64,000 nucleotides of DNA, from assembly GCA_036936605.1 (NCBI GenBank), contig JAUPFV010000002.1:130308376-130372375 (forward strand). The letters run 5' to 3'. Of the stretch, positions 11,354 to 21,866 are shown piece by piece. Position 1 is the first letter of the stretch; every line of letters starts with the position of its first letter. Below the pieces are notes generated by a model. It worked only from the letters and a program-made list of their open reading frames with translations. It was not told the origin of the DNA and made no database searches. The position numbers and the translations under genes were made by a program. This stretch comes from Limnanthes douglasii subsp. nivea (Eukaryota > Streptophyta > Magnoliopsida > Brassicales > Limnanthaceae).

Positions 11354-14300
11354 CCTGACAACACTCACCGGGTTGGTCCAAGTAATGCTGCCCCGGAGGG
11401 GGCCATGGTAATAGTTGAAAGGTTTGATGTGGAATCCGAATACTTGGATCCTGATCCAACACGAAATAGGTTGGGTGCTATAGAAGAGTGTTCTAGGACG
11501 GTCTCCGGGCTTATTAAATTCTTCGAGTCACTGACGATTTTCGGAGGGGACACAATGACTGCTCCTACTGCTTCTTTAAGAAAGAGGCATGTTCATAATT
11601 TAGCCTCCCAGCTAGAAGGAGGCATGACATCTTATCAATCACCAAACTCATTCCCATTCATAGTCTTCGATGAGGATGATTTGAGAGATATTGCTGGCCC
11701 TCATGAGGATGCTGTTGTCATAGGAGCATCTATAGGGGGCAATGAGATGAGGCGAATTCTGGTGGATACTGGAAGCTCTGCCAATATCCTTTTCCTAACC
11801 ACTTACAAGAAAATGAAAAATCCAGCTGTGATTCAGAAGTCAGACAGATCGATCGTGGGCTTCACGGGCAGCTCAGCCGATGTGATCGGGGAGTTTGAAG
11901 AAGAAGTGTTATTGGGCAGGGGCCCTTTCAAGAAAATGGTTAGAATACTCTTCATCGTGGTGGATTGTCCCACTTGCTATAATGCTATTCTAGGGAGATC
12001 TTGGCTCTCTAGAATGCATGTAGTGGCTTCAACAGTCCATCAGTGTTTAAAGTATGATGTTCAGGGACAGGTTGGGGTCGTCCGGAGCAGCCAAAAGATT
12101 GCAAGAGAATGCTCTGCCACTGCCTTGGCTCCACGAACGCAGGGGGCAGTCCGTATAAACGATCATAGCAGTTTGAGGGTCTTTCTGGGGGTGAGGGTGA
12201 AATCGATGACCCCAGAGAGACCCCTGGAGTGTTGATCCCAATTGAAGAGGTTGAAACACACTGTTTGGAAGAAGGCAAAAGTGTCAAGATAGGGTCCAAG
12301 ATGCCACAAATATTGAAACAAGAGATGTTGAAATTTTTGAAAGACCATCAGCATTTTTCAAGCCAAAAGGCATCACCTTGTAGCAATGTAGACCCCTATC
12401 AGTGACAAACGTGGTATGTTCTTGATCTTTTGGATCTACTTGGATCTGATTGTACCCGGAGAAGGCATCCATGAAGGAGAGCAGCTTGTTCCCAGAAGTA
12501 GAGTCTACTAACTGATCTATCCGGGGAACCGGATACAAATCTTTTGGGAAAGCTCTATTAAGATCTGTGAAGTCAATGCACATGCGCCATTTGCCATTTT
12601 TCTTCTTTACCAGGACAGGATTCGCAGTCCACAAATGCTGGGGCTACTTATCAAAGGTTAGTCAACAAGGCATTTGCTGACCAAATTGGAAGAAATATGA
12701 AGGTTTACATTGACGATATGATGGTGAAAAGCGTGGATGAGCAGTTGCACTTGTCCGATCTCCAAGAAACTTTTGCCAACTTGGCAAAGGTGAATTTAAA
12801 ACTAAACCCTGAAAAGTGTGTGTTCGGAGTGCAGTCCGGGAAGTTCTTAGGGTATATCATAAGTGAGCATGGAATACAGCTCGACCCGGACCAACTCAAT
12901 GCCTTATTCCAGATGGAGCCTCCTCGAAACATTAAAGAAGTACAACGATTAACGGGGAGATTAGATGCCTTGAACAGATTCATCTCCAGGTCTTCGGACA
13001 GGTGTGCTCCATTCTTTCAAACTTTGAAGGGTGCAAAAGGGTTCGAATGGACCCCAAGTGTGGTGAGGCATTCAATGAAATCAAGAAACATCTCTCCTCT
13101 CCTAAAACTTTGTTCAAACCAGTTGACGGGGAGACTCTTATTGTGTATCTGGCCGTTTCAAGTTGTGCCATCAGTGCTGTGTTGGTAAGAAAGGTCGATG
13201 GTTGTCCCTACCCAGTGTACTACATCAGCAAAAGCTTGATTGATACTGAGAGGCGTTACTTGAAACTCGAAAAACTGGCATTAGCTCTGGTGATAGCTGC
13301 AAGAAAAATGAGGCCTTACTTTCAGGCTCATTCTATCGTCGTCCGGACATCTTTCCCTTTAAAGAATGTCCTTCAAAAAGCGGACATTTCAAGCAGAATG
13401 ACGAAGTGGTCAGTGGAGTTGGGGGACTTCGACATAGATTTTGCTCCCCGAACAGCGGTAAAATCCCAAGCTGTGGCTGATTTTCTGGTTGAATTCCACT
13501 CCGATAGGGATTCAGAGCAACCTACTGATTCAAAAGACAAGAAAGTGTGGATTGTCCGAACAGACGGAGGGTCTAGCACCATGGGATGTGGTGCAGGGAT
13601 ATGTCTCACTTCCCCATATGGGGACAGCATGTACCAAGCTATTTGTTTTGCTTTCAGGGCGTCTAATTACGAGTCCGAATACGAAGCAGCTATAGCTGTG
13701 TTAAAGTTGGCCCACATCTGTGGGGCTAAAAGGGTCAAGCTTCTAAGTGACTCCCAGTTACTTGTCCACCATGCCTTAGGCTAATCTGAGGCTAGAAAGG
13801 AGCAGTTGGTAAAATATTTACTCCTCCTAAAAAATGAAGCGCTAAAGTTTAAAGCTGTTGTCTATGAGCACATTCCCCGGGCAGAAAATGAGCTAGCAGA
13901 CTCATTGGCAACAATAGCATATACGGAGTCCTACCCATGGATCCATGTGCTTGAAAGCCGTTCTATTCAACTTAGTGAGGGTGGAAAAGAGGAAGTTTTT
14001 GAAATACAAGTGAGTCGGCCTCAAGACTGGAGGTCTCCTCTCATACAATATCTGTCCGCAGATAAGTCACAAGCCAGAACATTGAAACACAAGGCTCGTG
14101 GTTTCATTATGTTGAGAGAAGTGTTGTACAAAAAATCCTATAGTAAACCTCTCCTACGTTGTTTAGGGGATAATGAGTCACAAGTGGTCCTCTCTGAATT
14201 GCATGATGGTGAGGGATCAGCCCATTATGGATTCAGAGCTTTAACAAGAAGAGTGTTACTCTCCGGATACTATTGGCCATCAATCATGAAAGATGCTAAG

Positions 14301-15211
14301 GAGCTGGTAAAGAGGTGTGACCCATGCCAGAGGTACAGCAATGAAATTCATGTACCAGCCATTCCTTTGGAGTCAATTTCTGAGCCCATCCCTTTTGCTC
14401 GATGGGGATTGGACTTGATTGGGCCTCTCCCCGTGGCGTCCGGAGGGCGTAAAACTATAATTGTGGCCATTGACTACTTCTCAAAGTGGATAGAAGCAGC
14501 TCCCCTGGCAGGGACAACATCGAAAGCTGTCATAAAAGTTATTATGTCCAACATATGTTGCAGATTCGGTGTCCCACAGAAGATAACAACAGACAATGGG
14601 CCACAGTTTGACAATAGAGAAATGGAAAGCTTCTGTGCCTCAAGGGGTATACAGCACTGCTTTTCTTCACCTTTCCACCCACAAGCCAATGGGCAGGTTG
14701 AAGTGGCTAATAGAACTATATTGTCCGGTTTAAGGAAGAATCTAGAAGGGGCTGCTGGGAAGTGGCCTAGTTATCTACAAGAGGTCTTGTGGGCCTACCG
14801 GACGACGCCTGGGGCTGCAACACAAGAGTCTCCATAGAGAAGACACTCCCTTCCTTTCGTGTTCATAACTTCTCCGGACATGCTAATGAGATGGCCGTCA
14901 GAAATCAACTTGATTTAATAGAAGAAAGACGGGTTAAAGCCTGCCTAAGAGTGGCACACTATCAGAGCTTGATGAGAAGCATGTTTGCTTCTAAGGTTAA
15001 AAGAAGAGATTTCCAACCAGGGGACAAAGTGTTAAGGAAGGTCTTCTTGCATACTAAGGAAAAGCTCTTCGGAAAGTTGGCCCCAACCTGGGAGGGTCCA
15101 TATACTGTAGTTGAAAGAATCAAGCCTGGGACTTATTGGTTGGAAGACAAAGATGGCAGGGTTTTAACTCACCCTTGGAATATTGAACACCTTCGAATGT
15201 ACTTTGAATAA
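11354..15211 (+). pseudogene. pol region of element B: protease, RT, RNase H, archaeal RNase H, integrase
   Basis: Aspartic protease has an intact DTGSSA (11765-11782). RT is broken by an inversion (12354-12634) but keeps YIDD at 12706-12717. RNase H covers about 13110-13500 and lacks the first catalytic Asp (VYLAVSS in place of xxTDAS). Archaeal RNase H (about 13545-13925) shows D (TDGGSS), E (NYESEYEAA), D (SDSQLL) and D (NELADSL). Integrase (about 14150-15211) has the H/H/C/C finger (HDGEGSAH...CDPCQRY) and the D (GLDLIGPL), D (TDNGPQFD), E (GQVEVANRT) triad. Damage: a 1-base loss near 12155, a 1-base loss near 13055, TAA at 13782-13784, and a net loss of about 37 bases near 14833 in the integrase. 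Confidence 0.9.
12354..12634 (-). other. Internal inversion inside the RT of element B
   Basis: The minus strand here reads the RT segment from LWTANPVLVKKKNGKW to YKVMPFGLKNA, in the middle of a plus-strand RT. Plus-strand reading stops at about 12353 (FLKDHQH) and resumes at about 12635 (AGATYQRLVNK). Compared with element D, about 190 bp just upstream of the inverted block (counterpart of roughly 58738-58930) is missing. Short shared bases (CATTTTT and AAATGCT) lie at the two joints. This is a micro-inversion with deletion, not a separate insertion. Confidence 0.85.
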
Positions 15212-15533
15212 CACTTGTGTAAATATTTACTTGTTTAAACATCCATGTAAATATTTGGGGGCATACCTTCCCCTCTTCGGTGGCACGGAGAGCTTTCAAT
15301 GAAATTTGATGCCTTCTTCAAAATTTTCTAAGTATTTTCAAAATTTTATCTCTTGTCACATACTACCCGGACTGAAGGGTCTAAGGGCTATTTAAACTCT
15401 AGCCGGAGAATCTTAACACTCTCACAATGCAATAACTCAAAGCTACTTAAATTCCAGCTATCTAAACTAAAACAAATAATGAAAGAAGATGATGGTTGAG
15501 CAAAATAGAAACATTCATTCAACAACTTAAAAT

Positions 15534-15645
15534 TGCCTTGGCCTTCCAAGGACTTTTTGAACAAGTTAGGACACAGTACAAAAAATCTGTCCGAATAATA
15601 CCGGACACCACAACAAAAATAGTGCCTTGGCCTTCCAAGGACTTT
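15534..15645. promoter_or_regulatory. Paired small hairpins downstream of the antisense gene (element B)
   Basis: CCTTGG-CCTT-CCAAGG lies at 15536-15551 and again at 15625-15640, each within TGCC...GGACTTT. Each folds into a perfect 6-bp stem with a 4-base loop and, being palindromic, folds on either strand. The pair lies between the integrase stop (15211) and the antisense gene's stop (15681). Confidence 0.5.
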
Positions 15646-15680
15646 AGTTTGAGTAAAGGATAAATAAAGTACACAATAAA

Positions 15681-18652
15681 TTAAGGTTGAGCCTTTGAAG
15701 ATGGCTCACCCTCGTCTACTTTCTTGCCTTTGATGTCGCTCCCCCCTTCGACCACTTTTTTTCCCTTGGGATCATTCTCCTCTTCACCTGGGCTCTCTCC
15801 GGTTTTCTCTTCATTATCAGAAGAGGACTCACCGGAAAATCCCTCATCAATCATAGTATAGAATGGAAGGTCATCATCATCCACATAGAGCCATAAGTCC
15901 CCCAGTCTCCTCTTCGGGAATTTTTCGTGAAAGAGAACCATATCAGACTTCACCCTTTGAATCATTATCTCTTCGCTTTGTATCATCTCACTGGCATAGG
16001 CGTTGATCTTGGCCTTGATTGTGGCCTCTTGGTCCCTTACCAAAGCAGCTTTCTCTTCAGCAGCCTGAGTCACTGCATTTTCCAAAGCAATCTTGTCAAT
16101 GGTCAGGTTGGTGATGAGCTTCTCCTTTGCAGTGGTCTCTCCCCGTGAGACCGTGAGATCTTTTTCCATACCAGACAACTTTTCTTAGAGATCTTTTATG
16201 GTTTGCTCTAGGGTGGCAACTTTTGTGTTGCTCTCATCATGACTCCTCTTCAGCTCCTCGTGTGCTTCCTTGAGTAAATCAGCATTGGTAGTAGCAATGT
16301 GGAGGTCTTCGGACAGCTTATCCTTCTCAGACTTGAGGTCTTTGACGGTGTCTGCTTGGCTCCGGACTTGTCTTTCCAGTGTAAGAACTGGCTGCACATT
16401 ACTAAGCAGGGAATGGGCAATAGTGTCCTTCTCACTAGAAACCATGAAAGTCTTACCGCTAAAGTTGACCGTATTGGAGCTGCTCGGAGGGATGTAGGGC
16501 CCTGCGAACTCGTCTCTGGGCAGGCCAAGGAAATATTCACCAAGCCCGCCCAGACCGGTGATGTCCACTTCATCCAAGTTGAGCTCTCCCCCTTCGACTT
16601 CATCAGTGTGAAACTCTCTGGGGATCTCTTCGGCCAGCGTTGGGTCTGAAGGGCCAGTGGGAAAAGAGGGCTCCGGATCCCGGAGAGCGAGCTCATCTCC
16701 TTGTGAAGTCTTTTTCTTCTTAACTACCCGGTCAGCGCTTTCACTTGCTTGCTTGCGAGTCCTCTTGGGAGCCCTTGGAGGCTTTGGAAGGTCTACTTCC
16801 TGCCTCTCGGTCTCCTGCTCCACCACCTGCAAGAGGGTTGCATCAATTTGAACTTGGGCTGGCCCCTCTGGCTCTATTGGGGCATCCTTCTCAGCATCAC
16901 CTACCACCTTCTTGCCTTTTCTTCTGCCCTTCATTTTGCTTGGGGCTTTGGCCCGGGCAGGCAGGTAGAGTGTCCCATCCAGTTCGTGGGACCTTCTCAG
17001 CATAATGTCTTCATCAGGCTGGGTGGTGAACTCCTCCTAAGTTAGGTCTCTTCGACCTGTGGTGTTCCACGGGTGAGACCTTGCTAGATTCCCAGGGGTG
17101 AAGGCCTTATGGAATCGATTCTCCCAATTCTCTGCGACCCAAGCATTGATTTTGCCACAGGTAGTCTGTCCGGCCTTCAGGTAGTCCCCGAACTCCTTTG
17201 GAAGCTCTGATAGAACAGAAGAGAAATTAGTTAATATAAACTTAACTTAAAAAAAGAAGAGAAAAACGGACAGAGACTCAAGTTAAGAAACTTACGGTCA
17301 CTCCTCCACCTACTCCTGAGGAGACTTGGGTTCTCTCCGGCCTTGATTCTCTTGCCGTTTTCCCAGGCACCACTAACGAACAGGAATTGGCTTCTCCACT
17401 TACTCTTCGATTCCAGGAGATCATCAACAGCCTTGAGATCGTTCCCCATGTTGAAATGGTAGAAGGGGAACTGATGATGCTTGCACAGGTTGGCCACTGC
17501 TGCAAACTCTTCCATATGAAGAGGGATCCCAGATAACCTAGACGCCATGATACATGACATTAAGGTGAACCAACTACTGGGGCTTAGCTGTGTTGGGCAG
17601 AGCTTGACCAGGTGGAAGTAGCGCACGATCTCCGGGTCTAGTGGGAACCTGAGCCCCCAGTTAAATAGCTCCGTAAAGAAGACTATCTCGTTTCGTTTAC
17701 AGTCCATTGGGGTCTCCGGATCAATGGGGATCCTTATCTTCACGTTTTCAGGGATCCCCCATTTTGTGCGCATTCTACCCAGATCAGAGGTATGGATGAA
17801 TGCATACTTGGTCTTCTGCAAGGCCAAGAGGTACTTAAGCTCGACTTTGTGGAAGCACGGCCCCACTCTCCCCTCAAGGCACTCCGGCAGGTCCGGATAC
17901 CTCAGATACAAATTTTCTTTGCCCTTTTTGGCAGCAACAGCAGTGGTATCAGCCTGTCCGGAGGACTCGGACTCAAAGGGGACCTCTTTAGTAGAGTCCT
18001 CCATTCTCTCCTCCATAATTGTTGGGGGGACTTCTGTGGAAGTGGTTCGGGGATGATTGAATCTTGGCATAGCCTGCCCTCCGGACTGCTGACTGCCCGT
18101 ATTCATCTGACTTCTCACCTCAAGTTGGGTTTCTGAGGCAGAAGATTCTCTAGGGGGTACTGGGCTGCTGGCCTCCGGACCGGACGACCTCTTCCGGGGA
18201 GCTCTAATGGGCACTCCAGACCCAGAGTCACTGTTTTTTGCCCCCGACTTTGAGGGAGTATTTCTGGAGGTCAGTCCTTTGACTAACCGGCTAGGCCTCT
18301 TAACAACTAGCTTCTCCGGGGAGTGGTCAGAATCAGACCCCATGGCTATAAAAGGTGAGGTTTTCCTAACGCTTGTAGCGGTGACTCCTGGTTCAACAGC
18401 AGGTCTTGACTCCTGAACTGAGGAACCAGATACAATGGCAGAAAGGGTGGATTGAAAGAGCTTTTTGGGCTTGGTACCTTTGGAGGAGGATGAGCCTCGA
18501 TCTGATTCTGTAACAGAAGCAACCGGTCCGTCAACTGGTGATGATGGTAGCCCTGCTGCTATTCACCTTTCTTTTTCGACCTTCTGCACTTTCTCCAACT
18601 CTGAAAGGTTGAGCCAACCACCTTTGATCAATGTTGTTCTTGCTGTAAACAT
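15681..18652 (-). pseudogene. Antisense two-exon gene of element B (coiled-coil protein, about 960 aa when spliced)
   Basis: Exon 1 runs 18652-17296 and exon 2 17206-15681 on the minus strand. Together they are 2883 bases, exactly 961 codons, so splicing keeps the frame. Start MFTARTTLIKGGWLNLSEL is shared with element C. Exon 1 holds a Ser/Pro/Lys-rich half and then a conserved domain (NWGLRFPLDPEIVRYF, KLCPTQLSPSSWFTLM) resembling what I recall as the Pfam putative gypsy-type transposon family. Exon 2 has a basic stretch (KMKGRRKGKK), a long coiled coil (about 16450-15980) and an acidic tail. Three nonsense codons interrupt it (near 18565, 17040 and 16182). No catalytic motif is recognised; a nucleic-acid-binding or scaffolding role is only a guess. 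Confidence 0.75.
17207..17295 (-). other. GT-AG intron in the antisense gene of element B (89 bp)
   Basis: On the minus strand the donor is ACC|GTAAGTTTC (17295) and the acceptor TTCTATCAG|AGC (17207). The intron is T-rich before the acceptor and contains a TTAACTAAT-like branch sequence. Reading on without splicing gives an AT-rich tail and a stop. Splicing joins SRWRSD to QLPKEFGDYLKAGQTT in phase 1, matching SRWRSD/VLTKDFNDHLKAEQTT in element C. Confidence 0.8.
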
Positions 18653-18753
18653 AAAACAGCCAAGGGAATTTTTGTTCTAGAGAGAGAAAGCTCTGAGTAA
18701 AATTGCAGAGTAAGATTTGAGAGAGATAGTAAAACAGTGAAAAATGAATGTGA

Positions 18754-18760
18754 ATTTATA
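18754..18760 (-). promoter_or_regulatory. TATA box of the antisense gene (element B)
   Basis: The minus strand reads CTACTATAAATTCAC, about 100 bases upstream of the antisense start codon (18652) and well inside the 3' LTR boundary (19090). C has the same box, TTTACTATAAATTAA, at 52377-52383, and E has TTTACTATAAATACT at 31322-31328. Confidence 0.6.
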
Positions 18761-19075
18761 GTAGATTTGAGAAAAATGAGTTGATTCCTAGGAGAATCCG
18801 AAAAGTTGGGTAATGATTAAAAGACGGCGCTGATGTCACTATTAGCAATTAAAGAGGTTACTTGTGAAAGAAGGTGGTGTGAAATTCAAGGTGAAAAAAC
18901 GGCTGGAGTGGCCAATCAGAAAGCGATACGTGTCCCACTAACTCTGGCAAAAACCGTTTGGAATTCGTAACGTTTAATCTGTCCGGGTATACCCACAGCT
19001 CTGTCCGGATTAAGAACCACTTCATTCATCGGACTGTTTTTCAGTTCTTTGACAAGGACACTTGCTCAAATACCT

Positions 19076-19089
19076 AAAAAAGGGGCTCC
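19076..19089 (+). promoter_or_regulatory. Polypurine tract (element B)
   Basis: AAAAAAGGGGCTCC directly precedes the 3' LTR and would prime plus-strand DNA synthesis. Element C has AAAAAAGGGGCTAC at the same place. Confidence 0.85.
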
Positions 19090-19550
19090 TGATGAGTCCG
19101 AATTCAGCATTGCTCCCCGGAAGGGCAAATCAGTCTAAGTCTCTCCGAATACCGGACAGGCTACAAGGACATAAATCGGACAGATCATTTGGACCGGATA
19201 GATCACTTTGAACACTGTAAACTTAATGCTGTTCGAACTATGACTAAAGTACTAAAAAACCTAAACACTTCTTGACTAAGCTACCTGCCCTCCTGCTTAG
19301 AACTCATGGGTCTTTAAACATGACCCGGGTCCATTAAACATGACCCGAAAGCCCATAAGGGCTCAAACATCATACTATAAATACCCAACCACCAGCATTA
19401 ACTATGGGTAATGAAAATTAACTGCTACCAAGCTGCTTAATTATCTCTCCACCGTTAAACACCCATACACCACCGTTAAACACCCATACACCACCCTGAA
19501 ACTCCACTTAAAATTACTAGCCTACCCTCAGGCAATTATTATCCACACCA
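19090..19550 (+). repeat. 3' LTR of element B
   Basis: 461 bp, starting TGATGAGTCC and ending CCACACCA. It differs from the 5' LTR by about 11 substitutions and one indel. An intact TATA box, TATAAATA, lies at 19376-19383. The 21-bp internal duplication is present as in the 5' LTR. Confidence 0.94.
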
Positions 19551-19555
19551 TATAT
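19551..19555. repeat. Target-site duplication TATAT, right copy (element B)
   Basis: Matches 9289-9293. Removing the element rejoins a TA run to the ATATGTGTG that follows, that is, an AT/GT microsatellite. Confidence 0.8.
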
Positions 19556-21363
19556 ATGTGTGTTAAAGTGAGAGTAATTATGATACATTGATTGAACTCA
19601 TTTGTTTTGTTATTATTAGTATGAAGACGTTCATTCATCTTGAAAATAATTTAGCAGGATGAGCCAACTAAATTTTAAACTATTTTGGAGGAAGATTTAT
19701 TGCTCGATATTTAAATTATAAATATTAAAGAATATTTCAAAGAATATAATGTAATCCGTAATTTTTTATACAAAACATTAATATTCTGTAAGGTGAGAAA
19801 ATGGTTCACAAAGGTAGCCTTTGACATTATGTTAAAGTATTACAATATGGCTAACAAAATAAGCGTCGAAAAGGTAAACCAATATGATTGGAAGGTTAAC
19901 TCATAATGATCATTTATTTTCTCTAATTTCTAGTATGGGAAAACTGAATGATGGTCCCCAATATTTGTTTCGTCAATACGACCTTTTTAAATGCATTTTA
20001 TCTACAATTTTTCTAAATGACTTGTTTACTTATTTACCTCTAAAATATGATTTGTCTTATCTCATATAAAAAAATATTTACAAGGCCCATGTGACCAAGA
20101 ATAATTTTTAACCTAATATAATATATATAAATTAGTTTATTTATTGCGGTAATAATAAGGTTTTATTTTATAATATTATTAGTATTTACTTAACGGGTTG
20201 TCATGCATCCAAACAGACCAATACTAACACTAACGATTTATCCTATATGTCATACATTTTATTTCTCAGAGAGTGATGGTTGGATAACTTCACTATTTTA
20301 TTATATTACTAAATAAACTCAAATTTATCCTCATATTCACCAAGACCATCGAGTGACAGGCATTACCAAGGACCGAAAAAACTATTGTTTGTAACTTAAC
20401 TTTATCTTACCTTAACCTCTCGTAATTCAAACTATGTGTTTTTACTTATTGTTACTTTTATAAATGAAAATGTTTAATTTGAAATAATTGACCTTAAACA
20501 AATTGTTATCATTGACTAAAAAAGTTCATGAACTCATAAAAAAATAACACAATAGTCTCATAACATAATAAAAATACAAACAAAATTATAATAAAATAAC
20601 ATTATAGAAAGAGTTTCATCCATAGAAATACACAAGTTGGTTCGCATTAACTTTCATTTATTTTCACTCTCTTTTAAATGAGGTTCTCATTTACCGTAGT
20701 AAACTGAGGTTTAGTTTTATGTTAATAATGCCTAAACATAATATCTTGAATGCCTTTTGTCTACCATCGTATAGGAGGTTGAAAACCCAATAACTTGGAA
20801 TTGATTTTAGATATTCCCACATGATATACATTTTTCCTTATCCACGTGGAGGAAACATCATGTGACACGAATAATACGTACATGTAGTACATTTTGCAGA
20901 CTACTTCGTCACAAATTATATTATTTCATCCTCCTTCCTTTTGTTTAAATGTTGAAAACTTTTATCAATCATGAATCTTCGTTCATAGTCCATTTTTATA
21001 TTGTAGGTCAGAGAGACTTTCTTTCTTCATAATATAACATCATGTGTACACTAAAGTTTAAATAATCAAAACCAAACTTTAACCCACTAGGTCCGAGTTT
21101 GATGGATAAAATGACAAACTATTATAACCTATAGGTTTGAAATATTGGGTAAGAAGCATTGTAAAAATGATGACCTATTTCTGATCTTATTGGTCGAATT
21201 AGTTGATAACCGAAGCACCTAATTCTTACAAAACATGAGAATTATATGCACAAAATAAAGAAATAATCCTACCCACCAGGTCAAAATGCGTTGAAAAGCA
21301 ACTTTAAATATGAACTAGTATGAAACTTCCAAGACAAATAATCCCGACCCACTGGGTCGGAGT
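19556..21363. other. AT-rich spacer, no gene recognised
   Basis: No convincing coding region on either strand. A short motif of the form CCCAC(C/T)(A/G)GGTC recurs at 21083, 21272 and 21348, the last two inside similar flanks (AAATAATCC before it), suggesting a worn repeat just before the LTR of element E. The small plus-strand frame at 19884-20069 has no recognisable homology. Confidence 0.5.
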
Positions 21364-21789
21364 TGATAAGGGAAGGAAAATATAGGTGATAATTATGTAA
21401 TTTATTCCAAAGATAAGGCATAGGCTTGTATATTTAGTGACCAATGATCAAAGTAAAGCAAACATAAGATATAAACGGGTAAAATGATATACCCCAAGAA
21501 CTTGTCTGTAAATAGTCAAATAAGGGGGGGGGGGAGAAATCCATTTTAGTGATGCTAATTATGTAATTTTACAACCTACCTTATTTACTATATAACGGAC
21601 ATTCCCTTTTGGGGAAAGGGGCCAATGATTAGTCAATTATTGCTACATTTATTCATTTTGTCTCTTTTATTTTCTACCAACCACTAATTTAATTATTTGA
21701 TGTCACTTCATACGAATATTCTCTAGTCTGATCCTCTCCCGCAAACATTTCTTCTTCTGAACTAAACTAAGGATTTTCTGAGTTCATCA
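21364..21789 (+). repeat. 5' LTR of element E
   Basis: Starts TGATAAGGGAAGG and ends GAGTTCATCA one base before the primer site. It contains a run of about 10 G near 21523 and a TATA region (CTATATAACGG near 21588) that reads CTATATAAAGG in the 3' LTR. The start is fixed by homology to 31713. Confidence 0.88.
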
Positions 21790-21790
21790 G

Positions 21791-21808
21791 TGGCACTATC
21801 TGTGGGAA
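21791..21808 (+). promoter_or_regulatory. Primer-binding site of element E
   Basis: TGGCACTATCTGTGGGAA follows the LTR after one base. It shares TGGC and GTGGGA with the site of element B (11 of 18 positions), so it may be a mutated form of the same tRNA-Arg site or use another tRNA. Confidence 0.55.
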
Positions 21809-21866
21809 CCGATTGGTACCCAGAATTAATTTTCTAAAACCTTGAAAACTATATTTAGAAAAACAT

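Larger units (their letters stand above)
9294..19550 (+). mobile_element. Complete Tat-lineage Ty3/gypsy retrotransposon B (10.26 kb)
   Basis: Two LTRs (460 and 461 bp, TG...CA) are flanked by TATAT. A primer-binding site, gag-pol on the plus strand, an antisense two-exon gene on the minus strand and a polypurine tract are all present. A hand comparison of the LTRs gives about 11 substitutions, 9 of them transitions, and one indel: roughly 97.6% identity, so a fairly recent insertion. The order gag, protease, RT, RNase H, archaeal RNase H, integrase identifies the Tat lineage. The element cannot make its own proteins: it has stops, three frameshifting changes and an inversion inside RT. Confidence 0.95.

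Noticed and set aside
16657..17045. Plus-strand Leu/Pro/Trp-rich frames opposite the antisense gene of B
   Set aside because: Same reason: complements of basic Lys-rich codons; not preserved as frames in C.
21359..21363. Target-site duplication for element E (GGAGT)
   Set aside because: The last 20 or so bases of the 3' LTR are missing, so the right-hand copy, if it existed, is gone.
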